Part shown: piece by piece, positions 23,435 through 34,364 of the stretch
Position numbering within the stretch: the stretch's first letter is position 1
How the letters are laid out: every line of letters starts with the position of its first letter
DNA from: Mycobacterium gordonae
GTDB taxonomy: Bacteria; Actinomycetota; Actinomycetes; Mycobacteriales; Mycobacteriaceae
Assembly (NCBI RefSeq): GCF_002101675.1
Contig: NZ_LQOY01000041.1
Location: 1 to 34,364 of the forward strand
Length of the DNA stretch: 34,364 bases
Direction: 5' to 3'
Notes under the pieces: model-generated
The model's database searches: none
What the model was told of the DNA's origin: nothing
Seen by the model: the letters and a program-made list of their open reading frames with translations, nothing else
Program-made: the position numbers and the translations under genes

Positions 23435-25204
23435 TCACTGCCGCGCGAGTTCATGCTCGATGAGTTCGCGGTAGACGGGCATGCCCAACAGTTCGGTGTG
23501 GGTGCCGATTGCATGGATTCGGCCCTGCCGGAGAACCAGGATCTGGTCGGCATTGGTGACGGTCGAGAGTCTGTGAGCAACCACCAGGAGACTGCGCGAA
23601 CCGCGCGCTTGCAGCAGGTTGGTCATGACGTCGTATTCGTTGGCGCGGTCGAGGTGGGCAGTTGGCTCGTCCATGAGGATGAGCTGCGATCGGGACAGCA
23701 ATGCCCGGGCCAAGGCCAGTCGCTGGCGTTGGCCACCGGAAAGGCTGCGTCCGCGTTCAAATACGGGCGTGTCCAGCCGTTCCGGAAGACGGGCGATCTC
23801 GTCGGCGATATTTGCCTGTTCGAGGACACGCCACAAGTCGGCTTCGCCGGCGTCCGGATCGGCGATGAGCAGGTTGTCGCGGATTGTGCCGTGGAGCACG
23901 GGTGCGTCTTGTTCAAGAAGCCCGAGCCGGCCGCGCAGGTCGTTGAGGCGCATGCTGCGGAGGTCGCGGCCTTGCCACCGCACTGTCCCGGCGCTCGGGT
24001 CATAAAAACGGCACAGCAACGCCAGAATGGTTGACTTCCCGGCGCCCGACGGCCCGATCAGTGCGGTGGTCTGATTGTGCAGGAGGGCAAAGGAGACGTC
24101 GTCGAGGACGGGGTCGCTCCCGTAGGAGAACGACACGTGATCGAACTCGACGAGCGGCGCGCCGCTCTGGCCTCCCCCGGCCAGCCTGGGTGCGCTCAGC
24201 TGGTCGACACCGTCCGAGACGGCGGGTGACGGCGGGTCGCCCTCTGGCAGTTCCCGCAGGGTGGCGACGAGGTGCTGATGCGCGCCGGCTGCGATACGCA
24301 CGTTGGCGAATGCGATAAAAGCAGCGGTGACGGGAAAAACGGCGTATACGGCGAAGGCCAGCAGACTGACGAACTGGCCGACGGGCAAGCTGCCGTCCGC
24401 GACGCGGTGCCCGTCAACGATCATGATTGCCACGAACGAGCCGGTGAGGCCCAACCGGAAAATGGCAATGCTGGTGGCGGTGGATGAGGCAATGCGGACG
24501 CCGGCCTCATAGGCGGCGTGTGCACTGCCGCCAATGGATTTCGCTTCGCGGTCTTCGGCGCCATATAGCTTGACGGTGCGCGCGGCGCCCAGGGCTCGCT
24601 CCAATCCGGCGGTGTAGTCACCCACCGCGACCTGGCAGTTCAGCGCGGCGCGTTGGATCCGGGCCAGGAACGGACTGCCGGCAGCGAACGCCACTCCCAT
24701 GGCCGCTACGACGATACCCACGGTGAGCGCATCGATTGTCAGCATGAAGACGCCGGCACCGAGCAAGGTCAATACCCCGAAGACCACGTCGCCGACCGCG
24801 CGTGGCAGCTCACGCAACAGACCTGCGTCGCTTGTCCCGCGGGCCAGCAAGGTTCCGGTGCGACTCCCGTCCAGCAGTCCGATGGGTAGGCGAACAACGT
24901 GAGCGGTGAAGACGGCCCGCAACCGCAACACGATCTTCTCGCCGACCCGAGCCAGCCAGTAATGCCCTAGCGCCTCCGCCAGCAGCTGCCCGACAAGCAA
25001 GCTCACCAGCAAGATGGCCAACTTCGAATCCGGTGAGCCGACCCTTGCAGGGTCGACGAGCCGACCAACCAGCAGCGGCTGCAGCAGGGTGAGCGCGGTC
25101 GCAACGCCGAGCATCAGCACGCTCATCGCTATCGAGACCCAGTGCAGGCGAAGCAGATTGAGCATGCGTTGTTCGGGGGCTGCGACGCTTTCAGCTGGCA
25201 CCAT
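23435..25204 (-). CDS. ABC exporter, fused membrane and ATPase domains
   Basis: The 589-aa half-transporter has an N-terminal six-helix membrane domain (about residues 15-300) and a C-terminal ATPase with Walker A GPSGAGKST, Q-loop GLLEQDAPVLHG, signature RSLSGGQRQRLALARALL, Walker B LILMDEPTAHLD and H-loop VVAHRLSTV. This is the MsbA/LmrA-like exporter type that works as a homodimer. The ATG (25204-25202) shares one base with the NRPS stop (TGATG), and AAGGA lies upstream in the NRPS end, so it is translationally coupled to the synthetase. Export of the peptide product, and with it self-protection, is the likely role. Confidence 0.93.
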   Translation of the reverse strand: MVPAESVAAPEQRMLNLLRLHWVSIAMSVLMLGVATALTLLQPLLVGRLVDPARVGSPDSKLAILLVSLLVGQLLAEALGHYWLARVGEKIVLRLRAVFTAHVVRLPIGLLDGSRTGTLLARGTSDAGLLRELPRAVGDVVFGVLTLLGAGVFMLTIDALTVGIVVAAMGVAFAAGSPFLARIQRAALNCQVAVGDYTAGLERALGAARTVKLYGAEDREAKSIGGSAHAAYEAGVRIASSTATSIAIFRLGLTGSFVAIMIVDGHRVADGSLPVGQFVSLLAFAVYAVFPVTAAFIAFANVRIAAGAHQHLVATLRELPEGDPPSPAVSDGVDQLSAPRLAGGGQSGAPLVEFDHVSFSYGSDPVLDDVSFALLHNQTTALIGPSGAGKSTILALLCRFYDPSAGTVRWQGRDLRSMRLNDLRGRLGLLEQDAPVLHGTIRDNLLIADPDAGEADLWRVLEQANIADEIARLPERLDTPVFERGRSLSGGQRQRLALARALLSRSQLILMDEPTAHLDRANEYDVMTNLLQARGSRSLLVVAHRLSTVTNADQILVLRQGRIHAIGTHTELLGMPVYRELIEHELARQ

Positions 25205-28200
25205 CAGCACTCATCCTTTCCGGCGCAACTTAGTGCCATCTTGAGCTGTTCTACGAAGGATTTCAGCACCTCCTTCTGCAGCATTTCGTGATGTTCGCAA
25301 TCGACAGGGTATTCGGCGATGTCGCCAGAAATGTATGGCCGCCAACTTCGCGCAAGCGGCGAACCGCCTTCAGGCTGCCGGGCCGAGAAGATCACCAGGC
25401 TACCGTCGAATACTTCCGGCACATGCTGCAACAGGAGGCGCATACCAGTGTTCATGTTCTTGACGACGACTTCGATGAGCTGTCTGGATGGGAGAACGAT
25501 GTCCGCCGCGCCGTGCTGGTGAACCAGGGCCTCGGCCTGTCCATAAGTAAGTGGTCGAGATCCCTGCCCGTAATCGAGGTCTTCGAGCTCGATGCCAGCC
25601 GTCGTTAAAATCATCTTCAGAGCGTCGCTTTCCGACGCGAGCTCTGGGATTTCTTGGATGTCACCTGGGGTGTCGGGACTGGCATCGAAAACGATCAGGC
25701 GCCCGACTGCGCATCCCCGACGTCGCAGTTCTACGGCAACCTGGTGCGCGATGACACCGCCGAGAGAATAACCCAAAATATTGTATGGGCCGTCCGGGTG
25801 AACCGCCTGGAGCGTATCTGCATAGTTCTCGGCCAGTTCCCGGATTGAATTGGCAGCGGATTCCCCGCTTTGCGTGGTTTGTTGCATACCGATGATTGGG
25901 CAGTCCAGATACGTAGCTAGATTTCGATATGGCCACGCGATGCCGCCCAGGGGGTGAATGCAAAACAGGGGGACCCCATCGCCCTCTTTGAATACCTCAA
26001 AGGGAACAACCTCTGCCGATTTCTTCGGTGAGTTCAGCTGTCGGCTCAAGCTTTCAACCGTGGGCGCTTCAAACAACGTGCGTACCGCTAGATCGGCGCC
26101 CAAGGTCGTGTTGATCTTCGCGATTACCCTTATCGCTGACAGTGAATCGCCGCCGAGTTCGAAAAACGAGTCGTCGGCCCCGACCCGTTCGAGGCCCAGG
26201 ACTTCGGCGTAGATGCCGGCCAGGATCTCCTCGGTGGGGTCGGCCGGGGCGCGGTACCGATCAACGTCGGCGTACTCCGGGGCGGGCAGCGCGCGGACGT
26301 CGAGCTTGCCGTTGGGTGTCAGCGGCAACGACTCGAGCACCACCACCGCGGCGGGCACCATGTATCCGGGCAACCGCTGGGCCAACGCCGCGCGCGCCGC
26401 GGCCGGCTCCACCGTCCCGGTGACATATCCGACCAGGCGCTTATCCCCCGGCTGGTCCGCACGGGCCACGACGACCGCGCTCTGCACCCCATCCAGCCCG
26501 GCCAGCACCGCCCGCACCTCACCCAGTTCGATGCGGTAGCCCCGGATTTTGACCTGCTCATCGGCGCGCCCCACATAGCGCAGCTGCCCATCAGCACCCC
26601 AGGACACCAGATCCCCGGTGCGATACATCCGTTGTCCCGGCACCCCGAACGGACACGCCACAAACCGCGACCCGGTCAACCCCGCCCGACCCAGATAGCC
26701 CACACCCACCCCGGCACCGGCCACATACAACTCCCCGACCACCCCGACCGGCACCGGATGCAGCCACCCATCGAGCACGAACAACGCCGCCCCTGCCACC
26801 GGCGACCCGATCGGCGGCACCCCCGACCCCGCTACCAGCGGCGCACTCATCGACGCACACACGGTCGTCTCGGTCGGGCCGTAGGCATTGACCATCACCC
26901 GCCCCGGTGCCCACCGATCCACCAGCTCGGCCGGGCAGGCCTCTGCGCCGACTACCAGCGCCGCCGAGCCCAAACCTTCGTGGGAGACCGCCGCCACCTC
27001 CGAGGGGGTTTGGGTCAAGACGCTGACCCGTTCGGCGACGAGCAGAGCATGCACATCCTCCGGGGAGCGCGCCGCCTCTTCGGGCACCACCACCAGCCGC
27101 CCGCCGTGCAGCAGTGCACCGAAGATCTCCCACACGGAGAAGTCGAAGGCATAGGAGTGCCATTGCGTCCACACATCCGCCGCCGGCAGGCGTGCCTGCA
27201 GCGACGCCAGCAGTTGGGTGATGTTGTGGTGGGTGATCGCCACGCCTTTGGGGACACCGGTGGTGCCCGAGGTGTAGATGAGGTAGGCGATATCGTCCGG
27301 TTGCGGCGCCGGCAGGGCCGTGTCGGGGCAGGCCCGGATGCGAGGGTCCTCCGCATCGATGACGGCCAAGTCGTGGCCGGTTAGCCGCGAGTGCAGCCGG
27401 CTGGTGGTGATCGCGGCGATCGGGGTGGCGTCGGCGAGCATGAATTCGATGCGGGCATCGGGCAGGTTTGGGTCGATCGGTAGGTAGGCTGCCCCGGTTT
27501 TCAGCACCGCCAAGATCGTCACGATCGCTTGCGCCGACCGCTCCATCAGCAGCGCCACACACTGCCCCGGACCCGCACCCTGGCCGGCCAACAGGTGCGC
27601 CAACTGGTTGGCCGCCTTGTCCAACTCGAGATAGCTCATCGAGCGGCCCTCAACGGTCACCGCCACCGCTTCGGGGGTGCGGGCGACCTGGGCGGCGAAC
27701 AGTGCCGGGATCGATGTCGCGGTGGGTGCGGGTTGGGTGAGTACAACCCGGTTGCCCCACTGGTTGAGGCGGGTGTGCTCGGCCGCGTCGAGCAGGTCGA
27801 GTGAGGACAGCGCTCGGGTGGGGTCAGTGGTCATGGCTGCCAGCAGGTTCTGCAGCCGGCTGGTCAGGGTGTCGATGCTGGCCGTGTCGAAGATGTCGGT
27901 GTTGTATTCGACGCGAAGGCCCAGTTCTGGTCCTGGCTGGGCGGCTATCGCGAGCGGGTAGTGGGAGGCTTCGTAGCCGGTGATGTCGGTGATGTCCCAG
28001 TCGCTGGCGGCGGCGGAGGCGGCGGTGTCGACGGGATAGTTCTCGTATACGAAGAGGGTGTCGAACATTTGGTCGTGGCCGCTGAGGTGATGGATCTGGG
28101 CCAGTGCCAGGTGCTGGTGCTCGAGGGTGTCGTTGTGGGCGTTGTGCAGCTGCCCTAGCAGGTCGGCGGTGGTGGTCGCCGCGGTGATAGTGGCCCGGAC

Positions 28201-31200
28201 CGGCACCGTGTTGATGAACAGGCCCACCATGGATTGCGCGCCGGGCAGGTCGTCGGGGCGGCCCGAGACCACGGTGCCGAACGCGACGTCGTGCTGGCCG
28301 GTCAACGAGCACAGCAGCCGCGCGAAGGCGCCGTGCAACACCGTGCTGATCGTGGTGTGAGACGAGCGGGCCAGCTCGGTGATGGCCTCGGTGAGGGCGG
28401 CGGGCAGTCGGTGGGTGACAACGCCCTGACGTCCGGTCTTCAGCCGGCCCGCCGGGGCCACCAGGGTGGGGGTGTCGAATCCGGCGAGCAGCCGCTGCCA
28501 GGCCAGGTGGGCGGCGTCGAGGTCTCGCTCGGCGAGCCAGGACACAAACCGGCGTTGCGGGATCGCCGCTGCCAGGCGCTGGTGGTGATAGCTGGCGAAA
28601 ATCTCCCCCAGCACGATCGGCAGCGACCAGCCGTCCATCACGATGTGATGGTTGGTCAGCACCACCCGGTGCCGGTCTGCTGCGATGCGGATCAGCGCCA
28701 CGCGAAATACCGGCTGATCGGCGTCGAGGTCGCAGACCGCGGCGCGTTCGGCGGTGCACAACCGAGCAACCAGGTCCTCGGGGTCTGCGTCGTCGCTGTC
28801 GACATAGCACCACCCGGGCTGCGGATCGGCCAGGATGATCTGCACCGGCTCGTCGAACCGTCTGCAGAACCGGGCCACGAGGTGCGGATGGCGGGTGATC
28901 ACGGTGTGCACCGCCGCGCGCAGCCGGTCCGGGTCCAGCGGGCCGGTCACGGTGAAAGCCAGTTGCACCGCATACACCGTGTCGTCGTTCCCGCGCGTGG
29001 TGCCGGCGTGAAAGAGCAGCCCCTGCTGCAGCGGGGTGAGCGGCAAGATATCGGCGACCCGGTATTGGCGCGCCAGCTCGTCGATCTGGGGCTGACTGAG
29101 CCGGGCAGGGGCGATATCTGACGGCGTCAATCCGCCCCCACCGGCGCGCACATGCGCACAGATGCCGGCCAGGGCCTCAAACCACAACTCGCTGACCCGG
29201 ATGATCGCCGCGTCGTCGAGCGCCGAGCGTGCCCACATCCAGTTGGCGTGCAGCTGCGGGCCGTCCTCGGTGTCGACGGTGAGGGCGTTCAGTTCCACGG
29301 TGTGAGGCAACGGCATCGGCAGCGCCGCGGCCACGCCGGTCATCGCCATACCCTCGGAGGAGATTCGCCACAGGTCACCGGCGGCCTCGCCGGCCGCCGC
29401 GCCCAGCCGCCCCAGATAGTTGAACCCGATCGCCGGGTCCGAACCGCCCACTTCCACATCGGGGTTCAGATAGCGCAGCAGCCCGTAGCTCAGCGGATCG
29501 GGCAGCGCCCGAAGTTGCTCTTTGACATCCTTGATCACCGCCCCCAACCCGGCCTCCCCGGCCAGCACCTGCGCCCACGACAGTCCACTGACCGTCAACG
29601 CCACCGGATACAAGGCGGTGAACCACCCCACGGTGCGGGTCAGGTCAAGACCCGGGGCCAGCTCCTCATCGCGGCCATGGCCTTCGACGTCGATGCCGAT
29701 CGGCGCACCGCCCCGACCCGAGAACCCGAAAAACTCCGACCACGCGATCGCGAACGCGATCAACAAGATCTCCTGAATCCCGCCGTGAAACGCCGCAGGG
29801 ACTTCGCCCAACAACATCTCGGTGGTCGAGGTATCCAGGACCACCGAGAAACGCCCCGCAGTGGCCAACGTATCCACCGCCGGCTCGACCACCGGCAACA
29901 CCGCCGGGGTTCCCACCACCTGCTGCCACGCCTGCACCTGAGCCTCAACCTCTGGGCGACGCGCATGCCCGGCCAGCAGCGACGCCCACCGCGCAAACGA
30001 CGTCCCATTGGCCGGCAACGCGATCGGCAGGCCACCGCGAAGCTGGGCCCAGGCGATGTTGAGGTCCTCCACCAGAATGCGCCACGACACCCCGTCAACG
30101 GCCAAATGGTGAATGATCAACACCAGCTGGCCCGTCGAGCCCACCCACAGCGCCGACACCATCACCCCGGCGGCCGGGTCCAACCGCGACCGCGCCTTCA
30201 CCACCGCCTGCTCGGACAACACCTCCACCACCTGCACGCACCCACGCGCATCCACCGAACCCGACTCAGGCACCCACAGCGACCACCGATCTCCACCGCC
30301 GGGGTCCACCCGCAGCCGCAACATCGCGTGGCGATCCAGCAACGCCTGCAACAGCACCACCACATCGGCCTCGCCCGCCCCCGACGGGGCCTGCACCACC
30401 AACGTTTGGTTGAACTGCCCCACCGGGCCACCGGCCTCTTCCACGCCGGCCAGCCTGCGCATGATCGGGGTAGCCACCACCGGCCCGATGCCCTGATCGT
30501 CGCCATCAACGCCGCCGACTACCCCGACCACCCGGGCCAACCCCGCCACGGTCTGCTCGACGAAAAGATCACGCGCCCGCAACAACACACCCGCCGCACG
30601 CGCCCGGGCCACCACCTGCATCGACAAGATGCTGTCCCCACCAAGCTCGAAGAACGAGTCGTCGACCCCGACCTGTTCGAGTCCGAGCACTTGGGCGTAG
30701 ATGCCGGCCAGGATCTCCTCGACGGCCGTGGCAGGGGGACGGTAACGATCGACGTCGCGGTATTCCGGGGCCGGCAAGCCCCGGGTGTCGAGCTTGCCGT
30801 TGGGGGTGAGCGGCAGCGCATCGAGGATCACCACCGCAGCGGGAACCATGTAGGCCGGTAACTGCTGGGCCAGCGCGGCGCGCAGCGCGGCCGGCACCAA
30901 TGTGGCGGTGACTACCTCGGTGACATAACCGATCAGCCGCTTGTCGCCGGGGCGGTCCTCGCGGGCGATGACCACCGCCTGCTCCACCCCGTCCAACCCG
31001 GCCAAAGCGGCCCGCACTTCACCGGGTTCGATGCGGTATCCACGGATCTTGACCTGCTCATCGGCGCGTCCGAGATAGTCCAGTTGCCCGTCAGGACGCC
31101 ACCGCACCAGATCCCCGGTGCGGTACATCCGCTGCCCCCCGGCAAACGGGCACGCCACGAACCGAGACGCGGTCAACCCCGGTCGGCGCCAGTATCCGAT

Positions 31201-34200
31201 GCCCAGCCCGGCGCCGGCCACATACAACTGCCCGACCACTCCTGTGGGCACGGGCCGTAGCCACGGGTCGAGGACGAAGACTGCAGCTCCGGGCAGCGGG
31301 GAGCCGATGGGGACTACGCCCGAGTGTGTGGTGTCGGCTGTCAGGGGCGCGCTGGTGGTGGCATAGATGGTGGTTTCGGTTGGTCCATAGGCGTCGATCA
31401 TCAGCCGGTCCGGCGCCCACCGCTGCACCACCTCGGGCGGGCAGGCTTCACCGGTAACCACCAACGCCACCGACTCCAGCCCCTGCGGCGCCAACGCCGA
31501 CACCGCCGAAGGGGTCTGGGTCAGCACATCGACCTGCTCACTGACCAGCACCGTGTGCAACTGTTCGGGTGAGCCGACCACCGGCTCGGGTATCACCACC
31601 AGCCGCCCGCCCTGGAGCAACGGGCTCCACATCTCCCACACCGAAACGTCGAAGCCATAGGAATGGAACTGCGACCACACTCGTTGTGGCCCTGCCAGAG
31701 CCGGATCCAGCGAATCGATCAGCTGGGTGATGTTGTGGTGGGTGACGGCCACACCCTTGGGGACGCCGGTGGTGCCTGAGGTGTAGATGAGGTAGGCGAT
31801 GTCGTCGGGGGCCGGCGCCGGCAGGGTGGTGCTGGGTTGGGCGAACACGGCGGGGTCATCGATCTCGACGACCGCCAAATCGTGCTCGGCGAGCCGGTCG
31901 GCGAGCGCGGTGGTGGTGATCGCGGCGATCGGGGCAGCGTCGGCGACCATGAACCCGAGCCGGGCCGCGGGCAGGCTCGGGTCGATCGGCAGGTAGGCCG
32001 CCCCGGTCTTGAGCACCGCCAAGATCGCCACGATCGCCTCGGCGGAACGGGAAAACAGCAGCGCCACACACTGCCCAGGGCCCACACCCTGCCCCGCCAG
32101 CAGGTGCGCACACTGGGTGGCGGTTTCCTCGAGTTCGCGGTAGCTCATCGATTGGCCCTGGAAGCTGATCGCCACCGCCTGCGGGGTGCGCGCCACCTGC
32201 GCGGCGAACAGCGCCGGGATCGAGGCACCGTCCGGTGCGGGTCGGGTGAGCACGGCGCGGTTGCCGAGCTGATCAAGGCGGATGTGTTCGGCCGCGTCGA
32301 GCACGTCGATGGTGGACAGCGATGCGGTGGGGTCGGCGGCCATTGCTGCCAGCACCCGCGCTAACCGTTTGATCAGGGTGGCGATCGTGGCCGGGTCGTA
32401 GACGTCGGTGCGGAATTCGACCGTGCCGCTGATGCCGGCGGGCTCACCGGCCCCGTCCCAGCGTTCGGTTAGGGCAAACGTCAGGTCCATGCGGGCGGTG
32501 CTGGTGTCCACCGGCAGCGGGCTGACCTGCACATCACCTAGGCCCAGCCCGGCGGCGGAGCCGCTTTCCGGTCGGGCGAGGTTCTGCCAGGCCAGCATCA
32601 CCTGGATCAGTGGGTGATGGGCCAGTGAGCGGGTGGGGTGCAGACGCTCGACCAGCAGCTCGAAGGGGACGTCTTGGTGGTCGTAGGCGGCCAGGCTGCG
32701 CGCGCGCACCTGCGCCAGCACCTCGGCAACACTGGGATCACCGGCCAGGTCCACGCGCAGTACCAAGGTGTTGACGAAAAACCCGACCAGATCATCGAGG
32801 GCGGGATCATGGCGCCCGGCGATCGGGAATCCGACAGCGACCTCGGTGCTGGCGCTGAGTTTGGCCAGCAGCACCGCCAACCCGGCCTGCATCACCATGA
32901 AACTGGTCGCGTTGTGCTCGCGCGCCAGTCGCGCTACCTGCTGCTGCAACTGCGCCGGCCAGTCAACCTCGACGCTGGCGCCGCGGTAATCGGCGATCGG
33001 CGGGTAGGGCCGATCGGTAGGAAGCGCCAGCCGCTCGGGCAACCCGGCCAGGGACTGCTCCCAATAGGCCAGCTGGGCGGCGATCGGGCTGCCGGGATCG
33101 GCCAGCTCCCCCAACTGGGCGCGCTGCCACAACGTGTAATCGACATACTGCACCGCCAGCGGCGCCCAGCCCGGGGCCCGACCGGCACAGCGGGCGGCAT
33201 AGGCCACCCCCAGATCCCGCAGCAGCGGGGCAATCGACAAGCCATCGGCGGCGATGTGGTGAGCCACGGCCACCAACACATGCTCGTCCTCGCCGAGACG
33301 GAAAAGCTGTGCCCGCAGCGGGATCTCGGTCGCCAGATCAAAGCTGTGACGGGCGAGCGTATCGATGGCTTCGTGCAGCCGCTCGGCCGGCCAGCCGCTC
33401 GCGTCAACGACCTGCCAGCCAAAACCAGCCGCCTCAGGCGCCACCACCAGCTGGCGGGGTGTGCCTTCGGGTGCGGCAAACAGCGTGCGCAGACTTTCCT
33501 GACGGGCCACCACATCGGCCAGCGCGGCCCCGAGCGCCTCGGGGTCCAACCGCCCGCTCAACTGCAGCGCGACCGGCAGGTTGTAGACCGGTGAGGGCCC
33601 GTGCAACTGATCCAAGAACCACAGCCGGGACTGGGCAAACGACAACGGCACCACCGCCGGGCGCGGCACGGGCGTCAACGGCTCGGGCCGCCGGCCACTG
33701 CCCTGCCCGATGCGGGCGGCCAACCCGGCGACCGTGGGAGTCTCGAAAACCGCGCGCACCCCAAGATCGGCGCCCAAAGCCTTGTTGACCGCCACGATCA
33801 GGCGCATCGCCGACAGCGAATCCCCACCCAGCACCGTGAACGAGTCATCAACCCCGACCCGCTCAAGCCCGAGCACCCGGGCATAGATGCCGGCCAGGAT
33901 CTCCTCGACCGCAGTGGCCGGGGCGCGATACTGATCCACCTGCTGGTATCCCGGTGCCGGCAGGGCGGCGGTGTCGAGCTTGCCGTTGACCGTCACCGGC
34001 AGGACCTCGAGCACCACCACCGCCGCAGGCACCATATAGACCGGCAACCGCTGCGCCAGCGCGGCACGCGCCGCGGCCGGGTCCACAGCGCCGGTGACAT
34101 AGCCGACCAGACGCTTGTCACCGGGGTGGTCCTCCCGGACGATCACCGCCGCCTGCCCCACCCCATCCAGCCCGGCCAGCGCGGCGCGGACTTCACCCAA

Positions 34201-34364
34201 CTCGATGCGGTATCCGCGGATCTTGACCTGCTCATCCGCCCGACCCACAAACACCAGCTGCCCATCAGCACCCCAGCGCACCCGATCCCCGCTGCGATAC
34301 ATCCGCTGCCCCCCCACCCCGGCGAACGGGCACGCCACAAACCGCGACCCGGTCAACCCAGCCG
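25204..34364 (-). CDS. Nonribosomal peptide synthetase, C-terminal three modules (5' end beyond window)
   Basis: An open minus-strand frame of more than 3050 codons runs to the right edge; the true start is outside, and the visible N-terminus is mid-adenylation domain (after [12 protein letters not shown]). Domain order is A(part)-PCP / C-A-PCP-E / C-A-PCP-TE. All visible catalytic motifs are intact: three LGGDS phosphopantetheine sites, HHIAADG and HHIVMDG condensation motifs, [10 protein letters not shown] with GWFTALYPV and IGFNYLGR in the epimerase, NGKLD lysines in every A domain, and GYSLGG in the thioesterase. The second C domain begins [13 protein letters not shown], the DCL type expected after an epimerase. 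The stop is shared with the ABC exporter start. No X domain precedes the TE. It assembles and releases a peptide on PCP thioesters in the cytoplasm. Confidence 0.97.
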   Translation of the reverse strand, partial: AGLTGSRFVACPFAGVGGQRMYRSGDRVRWGADGQLVFVGRADEQVKIRGYRIELGEVRAALAGLDGVGQAAVIVREDHPGDKRLVGYVTGAVDPAAARAALAQRLPVYMVPAAVVVLEVLPVTVNGKLDTAALPAPGYQQVDQYRAPATAVEEILAGIYARVLGLERVGVDDSFTVLGGDSLSAMRLIVAVNKALGADLGVRAVFETPTVAGLAARIGQGSGRRPEPLTPVPRPAVVPLSFAQSRLWFLDQLHGPSPVYNLPVALQLSGRLDPEALGAALADVVARQESLRTLFAAPEGTPRQLVVAPEAAGFGWQVVDASGWPAERLHEAIDTLARHSFDLATEIPLRAQLFRLGEDEHVLVAVAHHIAADGLSIAPLLRDLGVAYAARCAGRAPGWAPLAVQYVDYTLWQRAQLGELADPGSPIAAQLAYWEQSLAGLPERLALPTDRPYPPIADYRGASVEVDWPAQLQQQVARLAREHNATSFMVMQAGLAVLLAKLSASTEVAVGFPIAGRHDPALDDLVGFFVNTLVLRVDLAGDPSVAEVLAQVRARSLAAYDHQDVPFELLVERLHPTRSLAHHPLIQVMLAWQNLARPESGSAAGLGLGDVQVSPLPVDTSTARMDLTFALTERWDGAGEPAGISGTVEFRTDVYDPATIATLIKRLARVLAAMAADPTASLSTIDVLDAAEHIRLDQLGNRAVLTRPAPDGASIPALFAAQVARTPQAVAISFQGQSMSYRELEETATQCAHLLAGQGVGPGQCVALLFSRSAEAIVAILAVLKTGAAYLPIDPSLPAARLGFMVADAAPIAAITTTALADRLAEHDLAVVEIDDPAVFAQPSTTLPAPAPDDIAYLIYTSGTTGVPKGVAVTHHNITQLIDSLDPALAGPQRVWSQFHSYGFDVSVWEMWSPLLQGGRLVVIPEPVVGSPEQLHTVLVSEQVDVLTQTPSAVSALAPQGLESVALVVTGEACPPEVVQRWAPDRLMIDAYGPTETTIYATTSAPLTADTTHSGVVPIGSPLPGAAVFVLDPWLRPVPTGVVGQLYVAGAGLGIGYWRRPGLTASRFVACPFAGGQRMYRTGDLVRWRPDGQLDYLGRADEQVKIRGYRIEPGEVRAALAGLDGVEQAVVIAREDRPGDKRLIGYVTEVVTATLVPAALRAALAQQLPAYMVPAAVVILDALPLTPNGKLDTRGLPAPEYRDVDRYRPPATAVEEILAGIYAQVLGLEQVGVDDSFFELGGDSILSMQVVARARAAGVLLRARDLFVEQTVAGLARVVGVVGGVDGDDQGIGPVVATPIMRRLAGVEEAGGPVGQFNQTLVVQAPSGAGEADVVVLLQALLDRHAMLRLRVDPGGGDRWSLWVPESGSVDARGCVQVVEVLSEQAVVKARSRLDPAAGVMVSALWVGSTGQLVLIIHHLAVDGVSWRILVEDLNIAWAQLRGGLPIALPANGTSFARWASLLAGHARRPEVEAQVQAWQQVVGTPAVLPVVEPAVDTLATAGRFSVVLDTSTTEMLLGEVPAAFHGGIQEILLIAFAIAWSEFFGFSGRGGAPIGIDVEGHGRDEELAPGLDLTRTVGWFTALYPVALTVSGLSWAQVLAGEAGLGAVIKDVKEQLRALPDPLSYGLLRYLNPDVEVGGSDPAIGFNYLGRLGAAAGEAAGDLWRISSEGMAMTGVAAALPMPLPHTVELNALTVDTEDGPQLHANWMWARSALDDAAIIRVSELWFEALAGICAHVRAGGGGLTPSDIAPARLSQPQIDELARQYRVADILPLTPLQQGLLFHAGTTRGNDDTVYAVQLAFTVTGPLDPDRLRAAVHTVITRHPHLVARFCRRFDEPVQIILADPQPGWCYVDSDDADPEDLVARLCTAERAAVCDLDADQPVFRVALIRIAADRHRVVLTNHHIVMDGWSLPIVLGEIFASYHHQRLAAAIPQRRFVSWLAERDLDAAHLAWQRLLAGFDTPTLVAPAGRLKTGRQGVVTHRLPAALTEAITELARSSHTTISTVLHGAFARLLCSLTGQHDVAFGTVVSGRPDDLPGAQSMVGLFINTVPVRATITAATTTADLLGQLHNAHNDTLEHQHLALAQIHHLSGHDQMFDTLFVYENYPVDTAASAAASDWDITDITGYEASHYPLAIAAQPGPELGLRVEYNTDIFDTASIDTLTSRLQNLLAAMTTDPTRALSSLDLLDAAEHTRLNQWGNRVVLTQPAPTATSIPALFAAQVARTPEAVAVTVEGRSMSYLELDKAANQLAHLLAGQGAGPGQCVALLMERSAQAIVTILAVLKTGAAYLPIDPNLPDARIEFMLADATPIAAITTSRLHSRLTGHDLAVIDAEDPRIRACPDTALPAPQPDDIAYLIYTSGTTGVPKGVAITHHNITQLLASLQARLPAADVWTQWHSYAFDFSVWEIFGALLHGGRLVVVPEEAARSPEDVHALLVAERVSVLTQTPSEVAAVSHEGLGSAALVVGAEACPAELVDRWAPGRVMVNAYGPTETTVCASMSAPLVAGSGVPPIGSPVAGAALFVLDGWLHPVPVGVVGELYVAGAGVGVGYLGRAGLTGSRFVACPFGVPGQRMYRTGDLVSWGADGQLRYVGRADEQVKIRGYRIELGEVRAVLAGLDGVQSAVVVARADQPGDKRLVGYVTGTVEPAAARAALAQRLPGYMVPAAVVVLESLPLTPNGKLDVRALPAPEYADVDRYRAPADPTEEILAGIYAEVLGLERVGADDSFFELGGDSLSAIRVIAKINTTLGADLAVRTLFEAPTVESLSRQLNSPKKSAEVVPFEVFKEGDGVPLFCIHPLGGIAWPYRNLATYLDCPIIGMQQTTQSGESAANSIRELAENYADTLQAVHPDGPYNILGYSLGGVIAHQVAVELRRRGCAVGRLIVFDASPDTPGDIQEIPELASESDALKMILTTAGIELEDLDYGQGSRPLTYGQAEALVHQHGAADIVLPSRQLIEVVVKNMNTGMRLLLQHVPEVFDGSLVIFSARQPEGGSPLARSWRPYISGDIAEYPVDCEHHEMLQKEVLKSFVEQLKMALSCAGKDEC
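25240..29095 (-). other. NRPS module n (terminal): C-A-PCP-TE
   Basis: C about 29095-27800 ([21 protein letters not shown]); A about 27710-26270; PCP about 26260-26040 with Ser codon 26143-26145; TE about 25990-25240 with nucleophile Ser codon 25765-25767 in GYSLGG and a late His in CEHHEML. The pocket by eye is D-F-W-T-V-G-A-V-C-K, near the Phe-type code DAWTVAAVCK but with Phe at 236 and Gly at 301. There is no epimerase and no X domain. The TE could hydrolyse or cyclise; the sequence does not decide. Confidence 0.8.
29120..33655 (-). other. NRPS module n-1: C-A-PCP-E
   Basis: C about 33655-32340 ([13 protein letters not shown] start, HHIAADG); A about 32230-30770 ([19 protein letters not shown]); PCP about 30740-30530 with Ser codon 30631-30633 in [10 protein letters not shown], the GGDSI form usual before epimerases; E about 30500-29120 with HHLAVDG, EGHGRDE and NYLGR. 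Aligning by eye to GrsA-PheA gives pocket residues D-V-W-T-V-T-A-I-Y-K. The W/T/V/A core is aromatic-like, but I know no exact match. The residue should be delivered as D. Confidence 0.8.
33710..34364 (-). other. NRPS module n-2: A domain C-terminal end and PCP
   Basis: The end of an adenylation domain ([31 protein letters not shown]) is followed by a PCP with Ser in [10 protein letters not shown] (codon 33817-33819). The specificity pocket lies outside the window, so the amino acid cannot be predicted. No epimerase follows, so this residue stays L-configured unless set otherwise. Confidence 0.9.

Noticed and set aside
29152..30861. 569-codon plus-strand frame inside the NRPS
   Set aside because: It is His/Arg/Pro-rich shadow sequence of the epimerase and PCP region with no recognisable protein; the opposite strand carries intact NRPS motifs.
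32638..33594. 318-codon plus-strand frame inside the NRPS
   Set aside because: Antisense shadow of the C domain; low-complexity, without ribosome site.
13859..34364. A vancomycin/teicoplanin-type glycopeptide cluster
   Set aside because: Dpg genes and NRPS fit, but X domain, Oxy cross-linking P450 set, Hpg genes, glycosyltransferases and van resistance are not seen in the window.
1..34364. tRNA, rRNA, CRISPR array, IS element or att site
   Set aside because: I saw no cloverleaf CCA-type sequence, no regularly spaced direct repeats with unique spacers, no transposase or integrase motifs, and no terminal inverted repeats with target duplication.

Overview
The window looks like a slow-growing Mycobacterium. 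The evidence is high G+C with strong GC third-position bias, a PE-PGRS gene start at the left edge, AGGAG ribosome sites with GTG/ATG starts and 1-4 base stop/start overlaps, and DUF5313, TetR/FadE and P450 genes of mycobacterial type. I cannot name the species. All assignments come from reading the translations by eye; no database search was run.

Positions 1-13.8 kb hold ordinary but scattered accessory metabolism. In order: a PE-PGRS N-terminus (minus); a TetR regulator coupled to an acyl-CoA dehydrogenase, with a large operator over the TetR start; a DsbA-like nitroreductase-type thiol protein with a 52-aa Cys-rich protein behind it; an unrecognised 4.0-4.8 kb gene; a striking hexad-repeat Ser/Cys protein coupled to a DUF998 membrane protein; an operon of a GRDP-like protein, a thioesterase and an enoyl-CoA hydratase; a small membrane Gly/Cys-rich peptide; a Nudix hydrolase divergent from a cytochrome P450 with paired palindromes between them; a DUF5313/OhrR-type pair behind a palindrome; and malQ.

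Positions 13.9-34.4 kb are a nonribosomal peptide biosynthetic locus that continues off the right edge. It holds a complete set for the non-proteinogenic amino acid 3,5-dihydroxyphenylglycine (Dpg): dpgA, dpgB, dpgC and an hpgT-type aminotransferase as a tight minus-strand operon, and dpgD transcribed divergently from a 26-bp gap. A P450 converges on the aminotransferase. After a 0.58 kb gap comes a YtcJ-like amidohydrolase, then (minus strand, transcribed right to left) an NRPS, a coupled ABC exporter and a sulfotransferase.

The visible end of the NRPS reads (A)-PCP / C-A-PCP-E / C-A-PCP-TE, so the penultimate residue should be D-configured and the thioesterase releases the product. Dpg is best known from glycopeptide antibiotics. 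The last module here lacks the X domain between C/A/PCP and TE, and the window has no Hpg genes, van-type resistance or Oxy cross-linking set. The most economical reading is a Dpg-containing, possibly sulfated and oxidised, exported mycobacterial peptide of a class I do not recognise.
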